NCBI GenBank assembly: GCA_003511465.1
Contig: DOID01000145.1
Coordinates: forward strand, 32,346 to 47,486
Direction of reading: 5' to 3'
Origin: Bacillota bacterium
Lineage (GTDB): Bacteria > Bacillota > UBA4882 > UBA10575
Length of the DNA stretch: 15,141 bases
The position numbers and the translations under genes are program-made. Below are positions 6,475-13,926 of this stretch, piece after piece (within the stretch, counting starts at the first letter, position 1; the number at the start of each line of letters is the position of its first letter). The notes below the pieces were generated by a model. That model ran no database searches, was not told the origin of the DNA, and saw only the letters and a program-made list of their open reading frames with translations.

Positions 6475-7659
6475 GTGTTAAAAGGTTCTTTATTTCATGC
6501 ATTAGGTATAAGCGATGATTTACAACTAAAAACATTTGCAAACAAAACAGGTATAAGTGTTTCTAAACTAAGATATTATAACGATTCTAATGTTTTCCCG
6601 ATCAATAGTGATCTGGATAGAATTTTAATAAATTCAAAATTGACCGCAACGCAGTTACGACTTCAACTGGGAATGTTGAATAATTCTATACTTGCTGAAA
6701 TTCAAAAAAACGCTTCATCAATATATGAGATAATTGGGGAAATACATGAATCAAAAAGCAAGGAAAAATATTCCAAGGTTTTCGAAACATCCTACGGAAA
6801 TATGTTTAAGGGAAATTGTTTGGATTTAATAGAGGATATAGATAATGAATCGGTAGATTTGATTTTTGCAGATCCACCGTTTAACTTGAATAAGAAGTAC
6901 GAATCAGGTATTAATGATTTCAAGGATGAAACTGAATACTTAGTCTGGACTGAAAACTGGGTTTCAAAATGTGTTTATTTACTAAAAGAGGGAGGTTCTT
7001 TTTTCGTATGGAATCTACCAAAGTGGAATACTCATATCGCTTCTATTCTCAATAAGTATCTAACATTTCGCCATTGGATTTCGGTGGATATAAAGTATAG
7101 CTTTCCGATTAGAAACAGGCTCTATCCCTCTCACTATTCATTGTTGTATTATGTGAAAGGTGAAAAACCCAATACTTTTAATCACCAAAGAATACCCTTG
7201 GAGATTTGTAGACATTGTGGGGGAGATATAAGGGATTATGGAGGATATAAGGATAAGCTAAACACAAAGGGGATTAATTTATCCGATATTTGGTACGATA
7301 TCCCACCAGTGCGACATAGTAAGTATAAAAATAGAAATAGTAATGAATTACCATTAAAATTGTTAGAAAGGGTAATAAGCATGGCTTCGAATGAAGGTGA
7401 TTTAGTATTTGATCCCTTTGGAGGTAGTGGTACTACTTATATAGTCTCAGAAATTCTCAAACGAAAATGGATTGGAATAGAAATTGGTGATGTATCAACT
7501 ATTCAAAGGCGTTTTGAAGATATTCGGACACAAAAAGAGTATATCTATGACATTCAGCAAAACAAAAACGTCTTGTTTACAGATCGGACTCGCAAAATGA
7601 GATCAAAAAATGGATACTGGTTGCCGGAGACTCTAAAAAAGGCTACTAACAATAGATGA
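6475..7659 (+). CDS. bamHIM: M.BamHI-type beta-class DNA methyltransferase (DPPF)
   Basis: This 394-residue methyltransferase is predicted to protect GGATCC by N4-cytosine methylation. Catalytic motif IV DPPF (133-136) precedes the cofactor motif I DPFGGSGTT (313-321), the beta-class order. The region between, about 180-300, should recognise the target. It contains FRHWISVDIKYSFPI (198-212), LYPSHYSLLYYVKGEKPNTF (216-235) and one CxxC pair (C245, C248). The first 100 residues form a separate domain with an HTH-like pattern (FANKTGISVSKLRYYNDSNV, 21-40). The start is GTG at 6475: a stop lies just upstream in frame, and AAGGGGTTGA (6457-6466) serves as ribosome site. It diverges from the C and R genes across a 149-base control region. 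The match to M.BamHI is from memory. The site is inferred mainly from the partner endonuclease. Confidence 0.92.
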   Translation: MLKGSLFHALGISDDLQLKTFANKTGISVSKLRYYNDSNVFPINSDLDRILINSKLTATQLRLQLGMLNNSILAEIQKNASSIYEIIGEIHESKSKEKYSKVFETSYGNMFKGNCLDLIEDIDNESVDLIFADPPFNLNKKYESGINDFKDETEYLVWTENWVSKCVYLLKEGGSFFVWNLPKWNTHIASILNKYLTFRHWISVDIKYSFPIRNRLYPSHYSLLYYVKGEKPNTFNHQRIPLEICRHCGGDIRDYGGYKDKLNTKGINLSDIWYDIPPVRHSKYKNRNSNELPLKLLERVISMASNEGDLVFDPFGGSGTTYIVSEILKRKWIGIEIGDVSTIQRRFEDIRTQKEYIYDIQQNKNVLFTDRTRKMRSKNGYWLPETLKKATNNR

Positions 7660-7728
7660 CTTAAATGATGGTGCTATCTCGTCTGTACAAAAAAGCATTG
7701 GGGGTACAATAGAAAGAAAAAGATTTTC

Positions 7729-7757
7729 TTGCCAGAAAGCAAACCCCATGATATAGT
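7729..7757 (+). promoter_or_regulatory. rpsB promoter
   Basis: TTGCCA (7729-7734) and TATAGT (7752-7757) are separated by exactly 17 bases. Transcription would begin near 7764, giving a leader of about 115 bases before rpsB. The dyad GTGTAA-A-TTACAC (7766-7778) sits at the predicted start of the transcript. Confidence 0.65.
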
Positions 7758-7795
7758 TAATATTGGTGTAAATTACACACGCTTTTGGACCCAGG

Positions 7796-7820
7796 CCAAG
7801 GTGCCCCACTCGGGGTTTGG
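7796..7820 (+). promoter_or_regulatory. Hairpin in the rpsB leader
   Basis: CCAAG (7796-7800) pairs with TTTGG (7816-7820), and CCCC (7804-7807) with GGGG (7812-7815), around an ACTC loop, with GTG bulged on the left side. There is no T-run, so it is not a terminator. The position in the untranslated leader of a ribosomal-protein gene suggests possible autogenous control by S2 (inference). Confidence 0.4.
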
Positions 7821-7877
7821 ACGGGGGAAGAAAAAAGCGGAGGACAAAAAAACCGAGAGGAAGGAGGTGACCAATTA

Positions 7878-8678
7878 ATGGCAGTGATTTCCATGAAACA
7901 ATTATTGGAAGCAGGCGTCCATTTCGGTCACCAAACAAGACGTTGGAATCCAAAGATGGCACCCTATATTTTTACCGAACGGAACGGGATCTATATTATT
8001 GATCTGCAGAAAACCGTCCGGATGGTGGAGGAAGCCTACCATTTTATCCGTGAGACCATAGCCGGCGGCGGATCTGTCTTGTTTGTAGGTACGAAAAAAC
8101 AAGCGCAGGACGCCATTCGCGAAGAGGCGACCCGTTGTGACATGTATTATGTCTCCCAACGCTGGTTGGGTGGGATGCTGACCAACTTTGCTACCATTCG
8201 TTCACGGGTGGAAAGGTTGAAGAAGATTGAACGGATGGCGGAGGACGGTTCCTATTCGGTTCTTCCCAAAAAAGAAGTACTCCAACTGGAAAAGGAACGG
8301 GAGCGACTGGAGAAGTTCCTCAGTGGGGTTAAAGAAATGAACCGGTTACCGGATGCCCTTTTTGTGGTGGACCCGCGAAAAGAAAGAATCGCTATTGCGG
8401 AAGCGCGGAAACTTAATATTCCGATTGTCGCCATTGTCGATACGAACTGCGACCCGGATGAGGTCGACTATATAATCCCCGGCAATGATGATGCGATTCG
8501 AGCCGTGCGTCTGCTCTCCGCGACAATGGCCGATGCTGTCATCGAAGCTCGTCAGGGCGAACAGCTCTCCGCGGAGGAACCCGCGAACGCTGATGCCAAA
8601 GGGGAAACAGAAAACACTACGGAAGTCGGCGATGAGCCGACCCAAGCAGTAGACGAACCGGTCTCGGCAGAAAACTAA
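7878..8678 (+). CDS. rpsB: Ribosomal protein S2
   Basis: Small-subunit protein uS2, 266 residues, binding 16S rRNA at the back of the 30S head-body junction and needed for S1 or late assembly. ATG at 7878 is chosen because the perfect AAGGAGGTGA (7861-7870) lies 7 bases upstream; an in-frame ORF extends further but has no family similarity. Hallmarks are LLEAGVHFGHQTRRWNPKM (9-27), YIFTERNGIYIIDLQKT (30-46), VLFVGTKKQAQ, QRWLGGMLTNF and the C-terminal signature with VDTNCDPD and YIIPGNDDAIR. The last 35 or so residues are a low-complexity acidic tail (rich in E, D, T, A), as in many Firmicutes S2 proteins. A strong intrinsic terminator follows directly, so most transcription may stop before tsf. 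Confidence 0.98.
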   Translation: MAVISMKQLLEAGVHFGHQTRRWNPKMAPYIFTERNGIYIIDLQKTVRMVEEAYHFIRETIAGGGSVLFVGTKKQAQDAIREEATRCDMYYVSQRWLGGMLTNFATIRSRVERLKKIERMAEDGSYSVLPKKEVLQLEKERERLEKFLSGVKEMNRLPDALFVVDPRKERIAIAEARKLNIPIVAIVDTNCDPDEVDYIIPGNDDAIRAVRLLSATMADAVIEARQGEQLSAEEPANADAKGETENTTEVGDEPTQAVDEPVSAEN

Positions 8679-8680
8679 GG

Positions 8681-8727
8681 AAAAGGGGGGAGCGGCGAGG
8701 CTTTCAAGCCTTCCCTCCCCCTTTTTT
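8681..8727 (+). terminator. Intrinsic terminator after rpsB
   Basis: The outer stem GGGGGGAG (8685-8692) pairs with CTCCCCC plus T (8715-8722). The inner stem GAGGCT (8697-8702) pairs with AGCCTT (8707-8712) around a TTCA loop. A run of six T residues (8722-8727) ends it. Four A residues before the stem could pair with the T-run and make it bidirectional. Confidence 0.9.
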
Positions 8728-8743
8728 AAAAACCCATCGCTGA

Positions 8744-8773
8744 TTGGCTTCTTCGCCCCAAATGGGGGATAAT
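8744..8773 (+). promoter_or_regulatory. Candidate tsf promoter
   Basis: TTGGCT (8744-8749) and GATAAT (8768-8773) are 18 bases apart, between the rpsB terminator and tsf. A small dyad, CCCC-AAAT-GGGG (8756-8767), occupies the spacer. A separate tsf promoter makes sense given the strong terminator just upstream. Confidence 0.45.
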
Positions 8774-8828
8774 ACGTGGGAAGCTAAGTGGCGATGTTGA
8801 GGGAACAATGCGAAAGGGAGGAGACATA

Positions 8829-9785
8829 ATGGAAATATCTGCTTCAATGGTGAAAGAGCTTCGGGAAAGAACCGGAGCTGGGATCATGGATTGTAAGCGC
8901 GCTCTAGGTGAGTATAATGGTGATTTAGAAAAAGCCGTTGAATATTTACGGGAGAAAGGATTGGCTTCGGCGGCCAAAAAGGCGGGACGGGTGGCTGCTG
9001 ATGGTATGGTAGGTTCCTTTGTCCAAGCGGATCAAATGAATGGTGCCTTAGTGGAAGTCAACTGTGAAACCGACTTTGTCGCCAAAACTGATGATTTCAA
9101 AGCTTTTGTCCTTGAATTAGCTGAACATATTACGAAACATGCGCCCCAATCGGTTTCTGCCGACGAGGAAGGTGCAAAAGCTCCATACTTATTGGACCAA
9201 GCATTCAAAGACCAGCAAACAGTAGCTGAATATGTGAACCAGATGGTCGCCAAGACCGGGGAAAAACTATCGGTACGCCGTTTTGCCCATTTTCAGACCG
9301 ACGAAAATGGTTTTGTCCAAGACTACAACCATATGAACGGGAAGATTGGGGTCCTGATCGAACTGGCGTTAAACCGTTCTGACCTCAAAACCAGCGAGGA
9401 AGTCTTGACCTTAGCCAAAGATTTGGCGATGCAAGTTGCTGCCGCGAAACCCGAGTACCTAAGGAGACAAGATGTACCGGCGGCGGTGATCGAGGCGGAA
9501 AAGAAGATCTATGCTGCCCAGGCGATGAATGAAGGGAAACCGCAGGCGATTGCCGAGAAGATTACGATGGGACGGATCAATAAATTATACAAAGAGATTT
9601 GTTTAGAAGAGCAAATCTTCATCAAAGACAATCAGCAGACGGTAGCCGCTTTGCTGGCGGAGATCGGAAAGAAGATCGGCGCTGAAATCAAGATTGTTCG
9701 TTTTGCCCGTTTTGAGAAGGGTGAAGGGATTGAAAAAAGAGCGGACGATTTTGCCGCTGAGGTTATGTCCCAGATTAAAGCATAG
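8829..9785 (+). CDS. tsf: Elongation factor Ts
   Basis: Guanine-nucleotide exchange factor that releases GDP from EF-Tu during translation elongation; cytoplasmic. ATG at 8829 follows AGGGAGGAG (8815-8823) by 5 bases, giving 318 residues; an in-frame ATG at 8808 would add seven unlikely residues. The N-terminal UBA-like domain carries ISASMVKELRERTGAGIMDC (3-22), and the EF-Tu-contacting motif TDFVAK is at 81-86. Two related core domains follow, with a coiled-coil region near the C-terminus. It is somewhat longer than the E. coli protein (about 283), within the range of Firmicutes homologues. The stop codon's last G is the first base of an intrinsic terminator stem. Confidence 0.98.
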   Translation: MEISASMVKELRERTGAGIMDCKRALGEYNGDLEKAVEYLREKGLASAAKKAGRVAADGMVGSFVQADQMNGALVEVNCETDFVAKTDDFKAFVLELAEHITKHAPQSVSADEEGAKAPYLLDQAFKDQQTVAEYVNQMVAKTGEKLSVRRFAHFQTDENGFVQDYNHMNGKIGVLIELALNRSDLKTSEEVLTLAKDLAMQVAAAKPEYLRRQDVPAAVIEAEKKIYAAQAMNEGKPQAIAEKITMGRINKLYKEICLEEQIFIKDNQQTVAALLAEIGKKIGAEIKIVRFARFEKGEGIEKRADDFAAEVMSQIKA

Positions 9786-9812
9786 GGGACACCGTTGGTG
9801 TTCCCTTTTTTT
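9785..9812 (+). terminator. Intrinsic terminator after tsf
   Basis: GGGGACACC (9785-9793) pairs with GGTGTTCCC (9797-9805) with one G-T pair around a GTT loop, followed by seven T residues (9806-9812). It begins within the tsf stop codon. Confidence 0.9.
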
Positions 9813-9822
9813 GCAGGAATTT

Positions 9823-9852
9823 TTCGGACTAAGCGCGAAGATAAAATATAAA
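9823..9852 (+). promoter_or_regulatory. Weak candidate pyrH promoter
   Basis: A TATAAA -10-like hexamer (9847-9852) lies after the tsf terminator and before pyrH, with TTCGGA (9823-9828) at an 18-base spacing. TAAAAT (9842-9847) is an alternative -10. The -35 match is poor; the main reason to expect a promoter here is the terminator upstream. Confidence 0.3.
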
Positions 9853-9869
9853 CTGGGGGTTAGGCCAGA

Positions 9870-10592
9870 ATGGGATCACCTAAATATCAACGGATTATGC
9901 TTAAACTTAGCGGCGAGGCCTTGGCTGGGGAGAAAGGTTTTGGTCTTGATTACAAAGTGGTAGATCGGGTAGCTCGACAGATTCAGGAGGTTGTAAATTT
10001 AGGGGTTCAAGTTTCTGTAGTGGTTGGCGGCGGTAACTTTTGGCGGGGTTTAACCGCCAGCGCCCAAGGGATCGACCGGGCGACTGCCGACTACATGGGA
10101 ATGCTCGCAACCGTAATGAATGCTCTAGCCCTCCAGGATTCCTTTGAAACAATTGGGATGGCGACGCGCGTATTGACGGCCATTGAGATGCGTGAAGTAG
10201 CCGAACCTTATATCAGGCGACGGGCGATTCGTCATTTGGAAAAAGGACGGGTTGTGATCTTTGGCGCCGGTACCGGTAACCCGTTTTTCTCGACGGATAC
10301 CGCGGCGGCCTTAAGAGCGATCGAAGTAGATGCGGAAATAATATTGAAAGCCACAAAGGTGGACGGGGTTTATGAACAAGATCCGGTGCTCAACCCTGAC
10401 GCCAAAAAGTTTGATGATCTAAAGTTTATTGAGATTTTAAACAAAAGACTAAAGGTGATGGATTCTACCGCCACCTCCTTATGTATGGATAACAAAATTC
10501 CGATTGTCGTTTTTAACCTGAATGAGGTTGGAAATATAAGAAGAATTATCATGGGGGAGAAAATTGGAACTTTTGTTAAAGGGGATGATTAA
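9870..10592 (+). CDS. pyrH: UMP kinase
   Basis: Phosphorylates UMP to UDP with ATP in pyrimidine nucleotide synthesis; a hexameric cytoplasmic enzyme of the amino-acid-kinase fold. It has 240 residues, the normal length. Hallmarks are KLSGEALAG (12-20) for phosphate binding, GGGNFWRG (53-60), the UMP-contacting ATADYMGMLATVMNALALQ (71-89), GTGNPFFSTDTAAALRA (134-150) and KVDGVYEQDP (163-172) with an MDSTA motif (197-201). ATG at 9870 follows GGGGGTTAGG. It leads a tightly packed run: frr starts 2 bases after its stop. Bacterial PyrH is usually activated by GTP and inhibited by UTP. Confidence 0.98.
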   Translation: MGSPKYQRIMLKLSGEALAGEKGFGLDYKVVDRVARQIQEVVNLGVQVSVVVGGGNFWRGLTASAQGIDRATADYMGMLATVMNALALQDSFETIGMATRVLTAIEMREVAEPYIRRRAIRHLEKGRVVIFGAGTGNPFFSTDTAAALRAIEVDAEIILKATKVDGVYEQDPVLNPDAKKFDDLKFIEILNKRLKVMDSTATSLCMDNKIPIVVFNLNEVGNIRRIIMGEKIGTFVKGDD

Positions 10593-10594
10593 CC

Positions 10595-11158
10595 GTGGAA
10601 ACCATTAAAGAGATTCGGGAACAAGCCGACGAACGGATGCAAAAAGTGATTGAGGCGACGAAAAGGGATTTTGCCGCCATCCGGACCGGCCGCGCGAATC
10701 CGGCAATTTTAGACCGGGTTTTGGTGGAATGTTACGATGCACAGATGCCCTTGAATCAAGTGGCCAATATTTCGGCACCGGAAGCCAGAATGATTCTTGT
10801 TCAACCCTGGGACAAGTCACTTTTATCAGCAGTGGAGCGGGCTATTTTAAAGGCCGATTTGGGTTTTAATCCAAGTAACGACGGGAATGTGATTCGGTTA
10901 GTTGTTCCGCAGTTAACAGAGGAGCGCCGTCGAGAGCTGGTTAAAGTCCTAAAAAAGGATGCGGAGGAAAAACGGATTGGCATCCGTAATATTCGCAGGG
11001 AGGCCAATGACAACATCAAAAAACTGGAGAAAGACAGTGTAATTGCCGAGGATGACAGTAAAAAAGCATTAGACGATATTCAGAAATTGACTGATAAATA
11101 CATCGGGGAAATTGATCAATTAACTGCCAATAAAGAGCAAGAAGTTATGGAGGTCTAA
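10595..11158 (+). CDS. frr: Ribosome recycling factor
   Basis: With EF-G, it splits the post-termination ribosome after polypeptide release. It has 187 residues, matching the family's usual 185. The start is GTG at 10595, with AAAGGGGATGA inside the pyrH end as ribosome site. Typical segments are the first long helix with ATKRDFAAIRTGRANPAILD (22-41), VECYDAQMPLNQVANISAPE, IQPWDKS-like VQPWDKS, NPSNDGNVIRLVVPQLTEERR and a C-terminal helix pair that completes the three-helix bundle. The two-base gap after pyrH and three-base gap before uppS indicate one operon with coupled translation. Confidence 0.98.
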   Translation: METIKEIREQADERMQKVIEATKRDFAAIRTGRANPAILDRVLVECYDAQMPLNQVANISAPEARMILVQPWDKSLLSAVERAILKADLGFNPSNDGNVIRLVVPQLTEERRRELVKVLKKDAEEKRIGIRNIRREANDNIKKLEKDSVIAEDDSKKALDDIQKLTDKYIGEIDQLTANKEQEVMEV

Positions 11159-11161
11159 TCT

Positions 11162-11962
11162 TTGGCTTTATACTCCCTTTCACCCAAGGGACTTTGGCAC
11201 CGGCTCAAAACAGCCAGTCAAGCCCAGTCCTTAGAACCGGGTAATCCGGCGCTCCCCAAACATGTTGCGCTGATTATGGATGGTAATGGCCGCTGGGCCC
11301 GGAAACGGAATCTACCCCGGACCTCCGGCCATGAAGCCGGTTTACAAAAGGTGCGGGAAATTGCGGAGGAATGTGGACGTCTAGGTATTCCCTATTTAAC
11401 GCTCTATGCTTTTTCTACCGAAAATTGGAAACGCCCAAAAGCAGAAGTTTCATTTTTAATGAACCTTTTTTATGATAGTTTAAAGGATGTCACAACGACA
11501 TTAGATGAGCAAGAGGTGCGCATTGACTTTCTGGGCATTCCGGACGGTTTGTCCCCGAAGCTGCTGAATTTGATCAAAGAAGTTCAAGCCCAAACTGCAG
11601 CCCACAGCAGACTCACCCTAAATTTAGCCATTAATTACGGTGGCCGCAACGAGATCCTGCACGCCGCCAAGGAATTGATGCGGGCTGCAGCCAGGCAAGA
11701 GATGGATCCGGAGGTGCTTACGGAAAAACAGTTCGCCGCTTACCTGTTTACAGCCGGACAACCCGATCCGGATCTGCTCATCCGCACCAGCGGTGAACAA
11801 CGAATTAGTAATTTTCTGCTGTGGCAAACAGCCTATACGGAATTATACTTTACCGATACCCTCTGGCCCGATTTTGGTCCGGCGGAATTACGCGCGGCCT
11901 TGGTGGCTTACATGAAGCGATCCCGGCGGTTTGGCGGGATTAAGAAAGGGAGAGGAAAGTGA
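11162..11962 (+). CDS. uppS: Undecaprenyl diphosphate synthase (cis-prenyltransferase)
   Basis: Condenses farnesyl diphosphate with eight isopentenyl diphosphates to make the C55 lipid carrier for peptidoglycan. It has 266 residues starting at TTG 11162, with GGAGGT (11148-11153) 8 bases upstream, inside the end of frr. Catalytic aspartate 40 sits in IMDGNGRWARKR (38-49). Other family motifs are YAFSTENWKRP (82-92), INYGGRNEI (157-165) and the diphosphate-binding RTSGEQRISNFLLWQ (208-222). About 20-25 extra N-terminal residues precede the conserved core compared with E. coli, so a later start is conceivable, but no better SD was seen. The stop overlaps the cdsA start (GTGA). Confidence 0.97.
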   Translation: MALYSLSPKGLWHRLKTASQAQSLEPGNPALPKHVALIMDGNGRWARKRNLPRTSGHEAGLQKVREIAEECGRLGIPYLTLYAFSTENWKRPKAEVSFLMNLFYDSLKDVTTTLDEQEVRIDFLGIPDGLSPKLLNLIKEVQAQTAAHSRLTLNLAINYGGRNEILHAAKELMRAAARQEMDPEVLTEKQFAAYLFTAGQPDPDLLIRTSGEQRISNFLLWQTAYTELYFTDTLWPDFGPAELRAALVAYMKRSRRFGGIKKGRGK

Positions 11963-12774
11963 AGACACGAATCTTAGCGGGAGTTATCGGGGGATTACTC
12001 TTTCTTTTTTTAATTTTTCAGGGTGGGATCTGGCTAAGCCTTGCGGTGGCCTGCCTGTCAATCCTGGCGACGCGAGAGATTTGCCAGCTTCTGCAAAAAA
12101 CCGGCATTGAGGTTAGTTTTCCCCTCGTCCTTTTATTTAACTTAATCATGACGATCGGACAATCTTTTGTCCTTCTAGCAGGTAGTCACCGGCTCCCAGC
12201 CGTTGATTTTGGCGGGTTATATTTTTTGGCGCTTCTTTTTATTGTTTTCCTGATCAACATGGGGAAAGGCGTGACGCAAACGACTCTGGTTTCAATCTTT
12301 GCTCACTTATTTGCGCTGTTTTACCCAGGTTTTCTTTTTCTATATATCATATCAATCAGGAACTTGCCGCTGGCTTACGGCTGGCAATGCCTAATTTTTG
12401 CCTTTGCGGTGATTTGGGGGACGGATAGCGGAGCGTATTTCATCGGTTCTGCTTTGGGAAAAACGCCGCTGGCTTCAAAGCTCAGCCCGAATAAAACGGT
12501 GGAAGGCGCCCTCGGCGGACTGGTGGTGGGAACCCTCTCCGGCGTTCTGTTCGGTCTGTTTTTTCAGTTCCCGCTATTTTGGTCGATCGGAACCGGGCTG
12601 CTTACTAGTATTACGGGGCAGACCGGAGATTTGCTTGAATCTTTGCTGAAAAGAACGGCTGGTCTCAAAGATTCGGGAGTTTTTATGCCCGGTCACGGCG
12701 GTGTGCTTGATCGTTTTGACAGCGCCTTCTTTGCGCTCCCCGTTGTTTATTATTTGGCCTTATTGCTTATTTAA
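11959..12774 (+). CDS. cdsA: Phosphatidate cytidylyltransferase (CDP-diglyceride synthase)
   Basis: Integral membrane enzyme making CDP-diacylglycerol from CTP and phosphatidic acid, the branch point of phospholipid synthesis. It has 271 residues with about eight hydrophobic segments. The C-terminal family signature is complete from S228: SLLKRTAGLKDSGVFMPGHG (228-247), then GVLDRFDS (248-255). WGTDSGAYFIGSALGKTPLA (153-172) and SPNKTVEGALGG (176-187) precede it. The start is GTG at 11959, sharing four bases with the end of uppS, and AGGGAGAGGAAA is the ribosome site. A 66-base gap without a clear terminator separates it from the next gene. Confidence 0.97.
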   Translation: MKTRILAGVIGGLLFLFLIFQGGIWLSLAVACLSILATREICQLLQKTGIEVSFPLVLLFNLIMTIGQSFVLLAGSHRLPAVDFGGLYFLALLFIVFLINMGKGVTQTTLVSIFAHLFALFYPGFLFLYIISIRNLPLAYGWQCLIFAFAVIWGTDSGAYFIGSALGKTPLASKLSPNKTVEGALGGLVVGTLSGVLFGLFFQFPLFWSIGTGLLTSITGQTGDLLESLLKRTAGLKDSGVFMPGHGGVLDRFDSAFFALPVVYYLALLLI

Positions 12775-12840
12775 GTGCTTTCCATAGGTCAATTTTTTGT
12801 TTTTGCTAATCTCGGAGCATGATTTCTATGGTTCGGACGT

Positions 12841-13914
12841 ATGCTTAACAGGGTGGTAGTGTTGGTAATTCCCGAACAGCTCCGTTTTAAACTGGTTTTT
12901 GTACTGTTGATCTTCCTTTTTATTCTGGTAATGAAGTACCTTTTCCCGTTGGTGAGTCCATTTTTGTTTGGCTTAATCATTGCGTCCCTGATCGAGAAAC
13001 CGGTGACCTTGCTCCGACGCTGGTTTGGTTTTCCTCGGTCCTGGGCTGTCCTCCTTGTGCTCTTGTTAACCGTGCTCTTGTTAGCTTTCTGCTTAACCTT
13101 CTTGTTGGCCCGTCTTTATCAAGAGGCCAGAGCATTACTGGTTGCTTTACCAAGCCAGGTTAAGATGATTAGCCAAGGATTGGAACGGTTGAAGGGGGAG
13201 ATCACGGCCGGTCTCCAGTGGCCGGAGGGGTTTTGGGACTATGGTTCCTTGTGGGTGGATAATTTACGGTCGACGATCAGTGGATTGCTCCAGAATGCTT
13301 TAAATCTCAGCGCCAGATTTCCGGTTTTCCTCTTTAACCTGTTTTTAAGCTGTTTTGCTGCCTTCTTTCTAAGTCGAGACCGGGTAAAAATTAAACACTC
13401 GATTTTAGCAATTTTCCCGGAGCGCTGGCAAACAGCCGTCCTTGTACTCCACCGCCAAACGCTTGTTTCGGGGTGGAGCTTCTTACAGGCCCAGTTTTTA
13501 CTGGCCATGTTGACCGGTTTGCTTTCGGCAGTATCCTTGGCGCTCTTCGGTTTTTCCAAACCTTGGTTTGTTGGGACCATCCTTGGGGTCTGTGATTTTC
13601 TCCCCCTAGTTGGTCCGGCAGTGGTCTTTCTGCCTTGGATCGGGTGGCAACTAGCGATGGGGCGAATTTCCCACGCCTGTTACCTGGGTCTAATTTTCCT
13701 TGTTACCCTTGGGGTTCGTCAATTGCTCGAAGTGCGGCTGGTCGGAGCAAAACTGGGGCTCCACCCTTTACTGGTGATCATCTCTTTGTACATTGGCGTG
13801 AAAGGTTTGGGTGTGTACGGATTGATCTTTGGACCGCTCTGCTGTGTTTTCCTGCGTTCCTTATACTTGGGCATGATTAAGCTGAACCCCAGAAATAGTT
13901 GTGGCGCTAAATGA
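12841..13914 (+). CDS. AI-2E family / YtvI-like polytopic membrane protein
   Basis: An up to 357-residue membrane protein of the AI-2E transporter (PerM/UPF0118) superfamily, resembling the sporulation protein YtvI more than a known AI-2 exporter. It has paired N-terminal membrane segments, a soluble stretch around 95-150, and a C-terminal block of hydrophobic segments with the family pattern DFLPLVGPAVVFLPW, then LEVRLVGAKLGLHPLLVIIS and a final GVYGLIFGP. The start is uncertain. ATG 12841 lacks a ribosome site; GTG 12859 or TTG 12862, just after AGGGTGGT (12850-12857), are alternatives shortening it by 6-7 residues. A 9-codon ORF with a GGAG site (12819-12848) overlaps the start. The substrate is unknown. 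It sits between cdsA and dxr, which are adjacent in most Firmicutes as I recall. Confidence 0.88.
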   Translation: MLNRVVVLVIPEQLRFKLVFVLLIFLFILVMKYLFPLVSPFLFGLIIASLIEKPVTLLRRWFGFPRSWAVLLVLLLTVLLLAFCLTFLLARLYQEARALLVALPSQVKMISQGLERLKGEITAGLQWPEGFWDYGSLWVDNLRSTISGLLQNALNLSARFPVFLFNLFLSCFAAFFLSRDRVKIKHSILAIFPERWQTAVLVLHRQTLVSGWSFLQAQFLLAMLTGLLSAVSLALFGFSKPWFVGTILGVCDFLPLVGPAVVFLPWIGWQLAMGRISHACYLGLIFLVTLGVRQLLEVRLVGAKLGLHPLLVIISLYIGVKGLGVYGLIFGPLCCVFLRSLYLGMIKLNPRNSCGAK

Positions 13915-13926
13915 AGGTGATTAAAC

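Larger units (their letters stand above)
4088..7690. other. A+T-rich BamHI-like restriction-modification island
   Basis: Base composition changes sharply at both sides: the flanks are moderately G+C-rich, while this block is visibly A+T-rich with A/T-ending codons. It contains two DNA methyltransferases, a restriction endonuclease and a controller protein, and nothing else. I found no transposase, integrase, tRNA or convincing flanking direct repeat, so the mode of arrival is not evident. It separates a complete ABC operon from the rpsB promoter. Acquisition by horizontal transfer is inferred from composition and content. The boundaries are approximate. Confidence 0.8.

Noticed and set aside
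4070..7700. Flanking direct repeats of the island (CTAAAACAGCT near 4070, CTAAAAAAGGCT near 7630)
   Set aside because: The match is imperfect and A-rich, one copy lies inside the methyltransferase gene, and it is likely chance.
7785..7877. N-terminal extension of rpsB from 7785
   Set aside because: It would translate the leader hairpin and the SD; the perfect SD at 7861-7870 clearly serves ATG 7878.
7633..7962. Minus-strand 109-codon ORF across the rpsB leader
   Set aside because: It overlaps the rpsB promoter, leader and start, has no family similarity and no ribosome site of note; a shadow frame.
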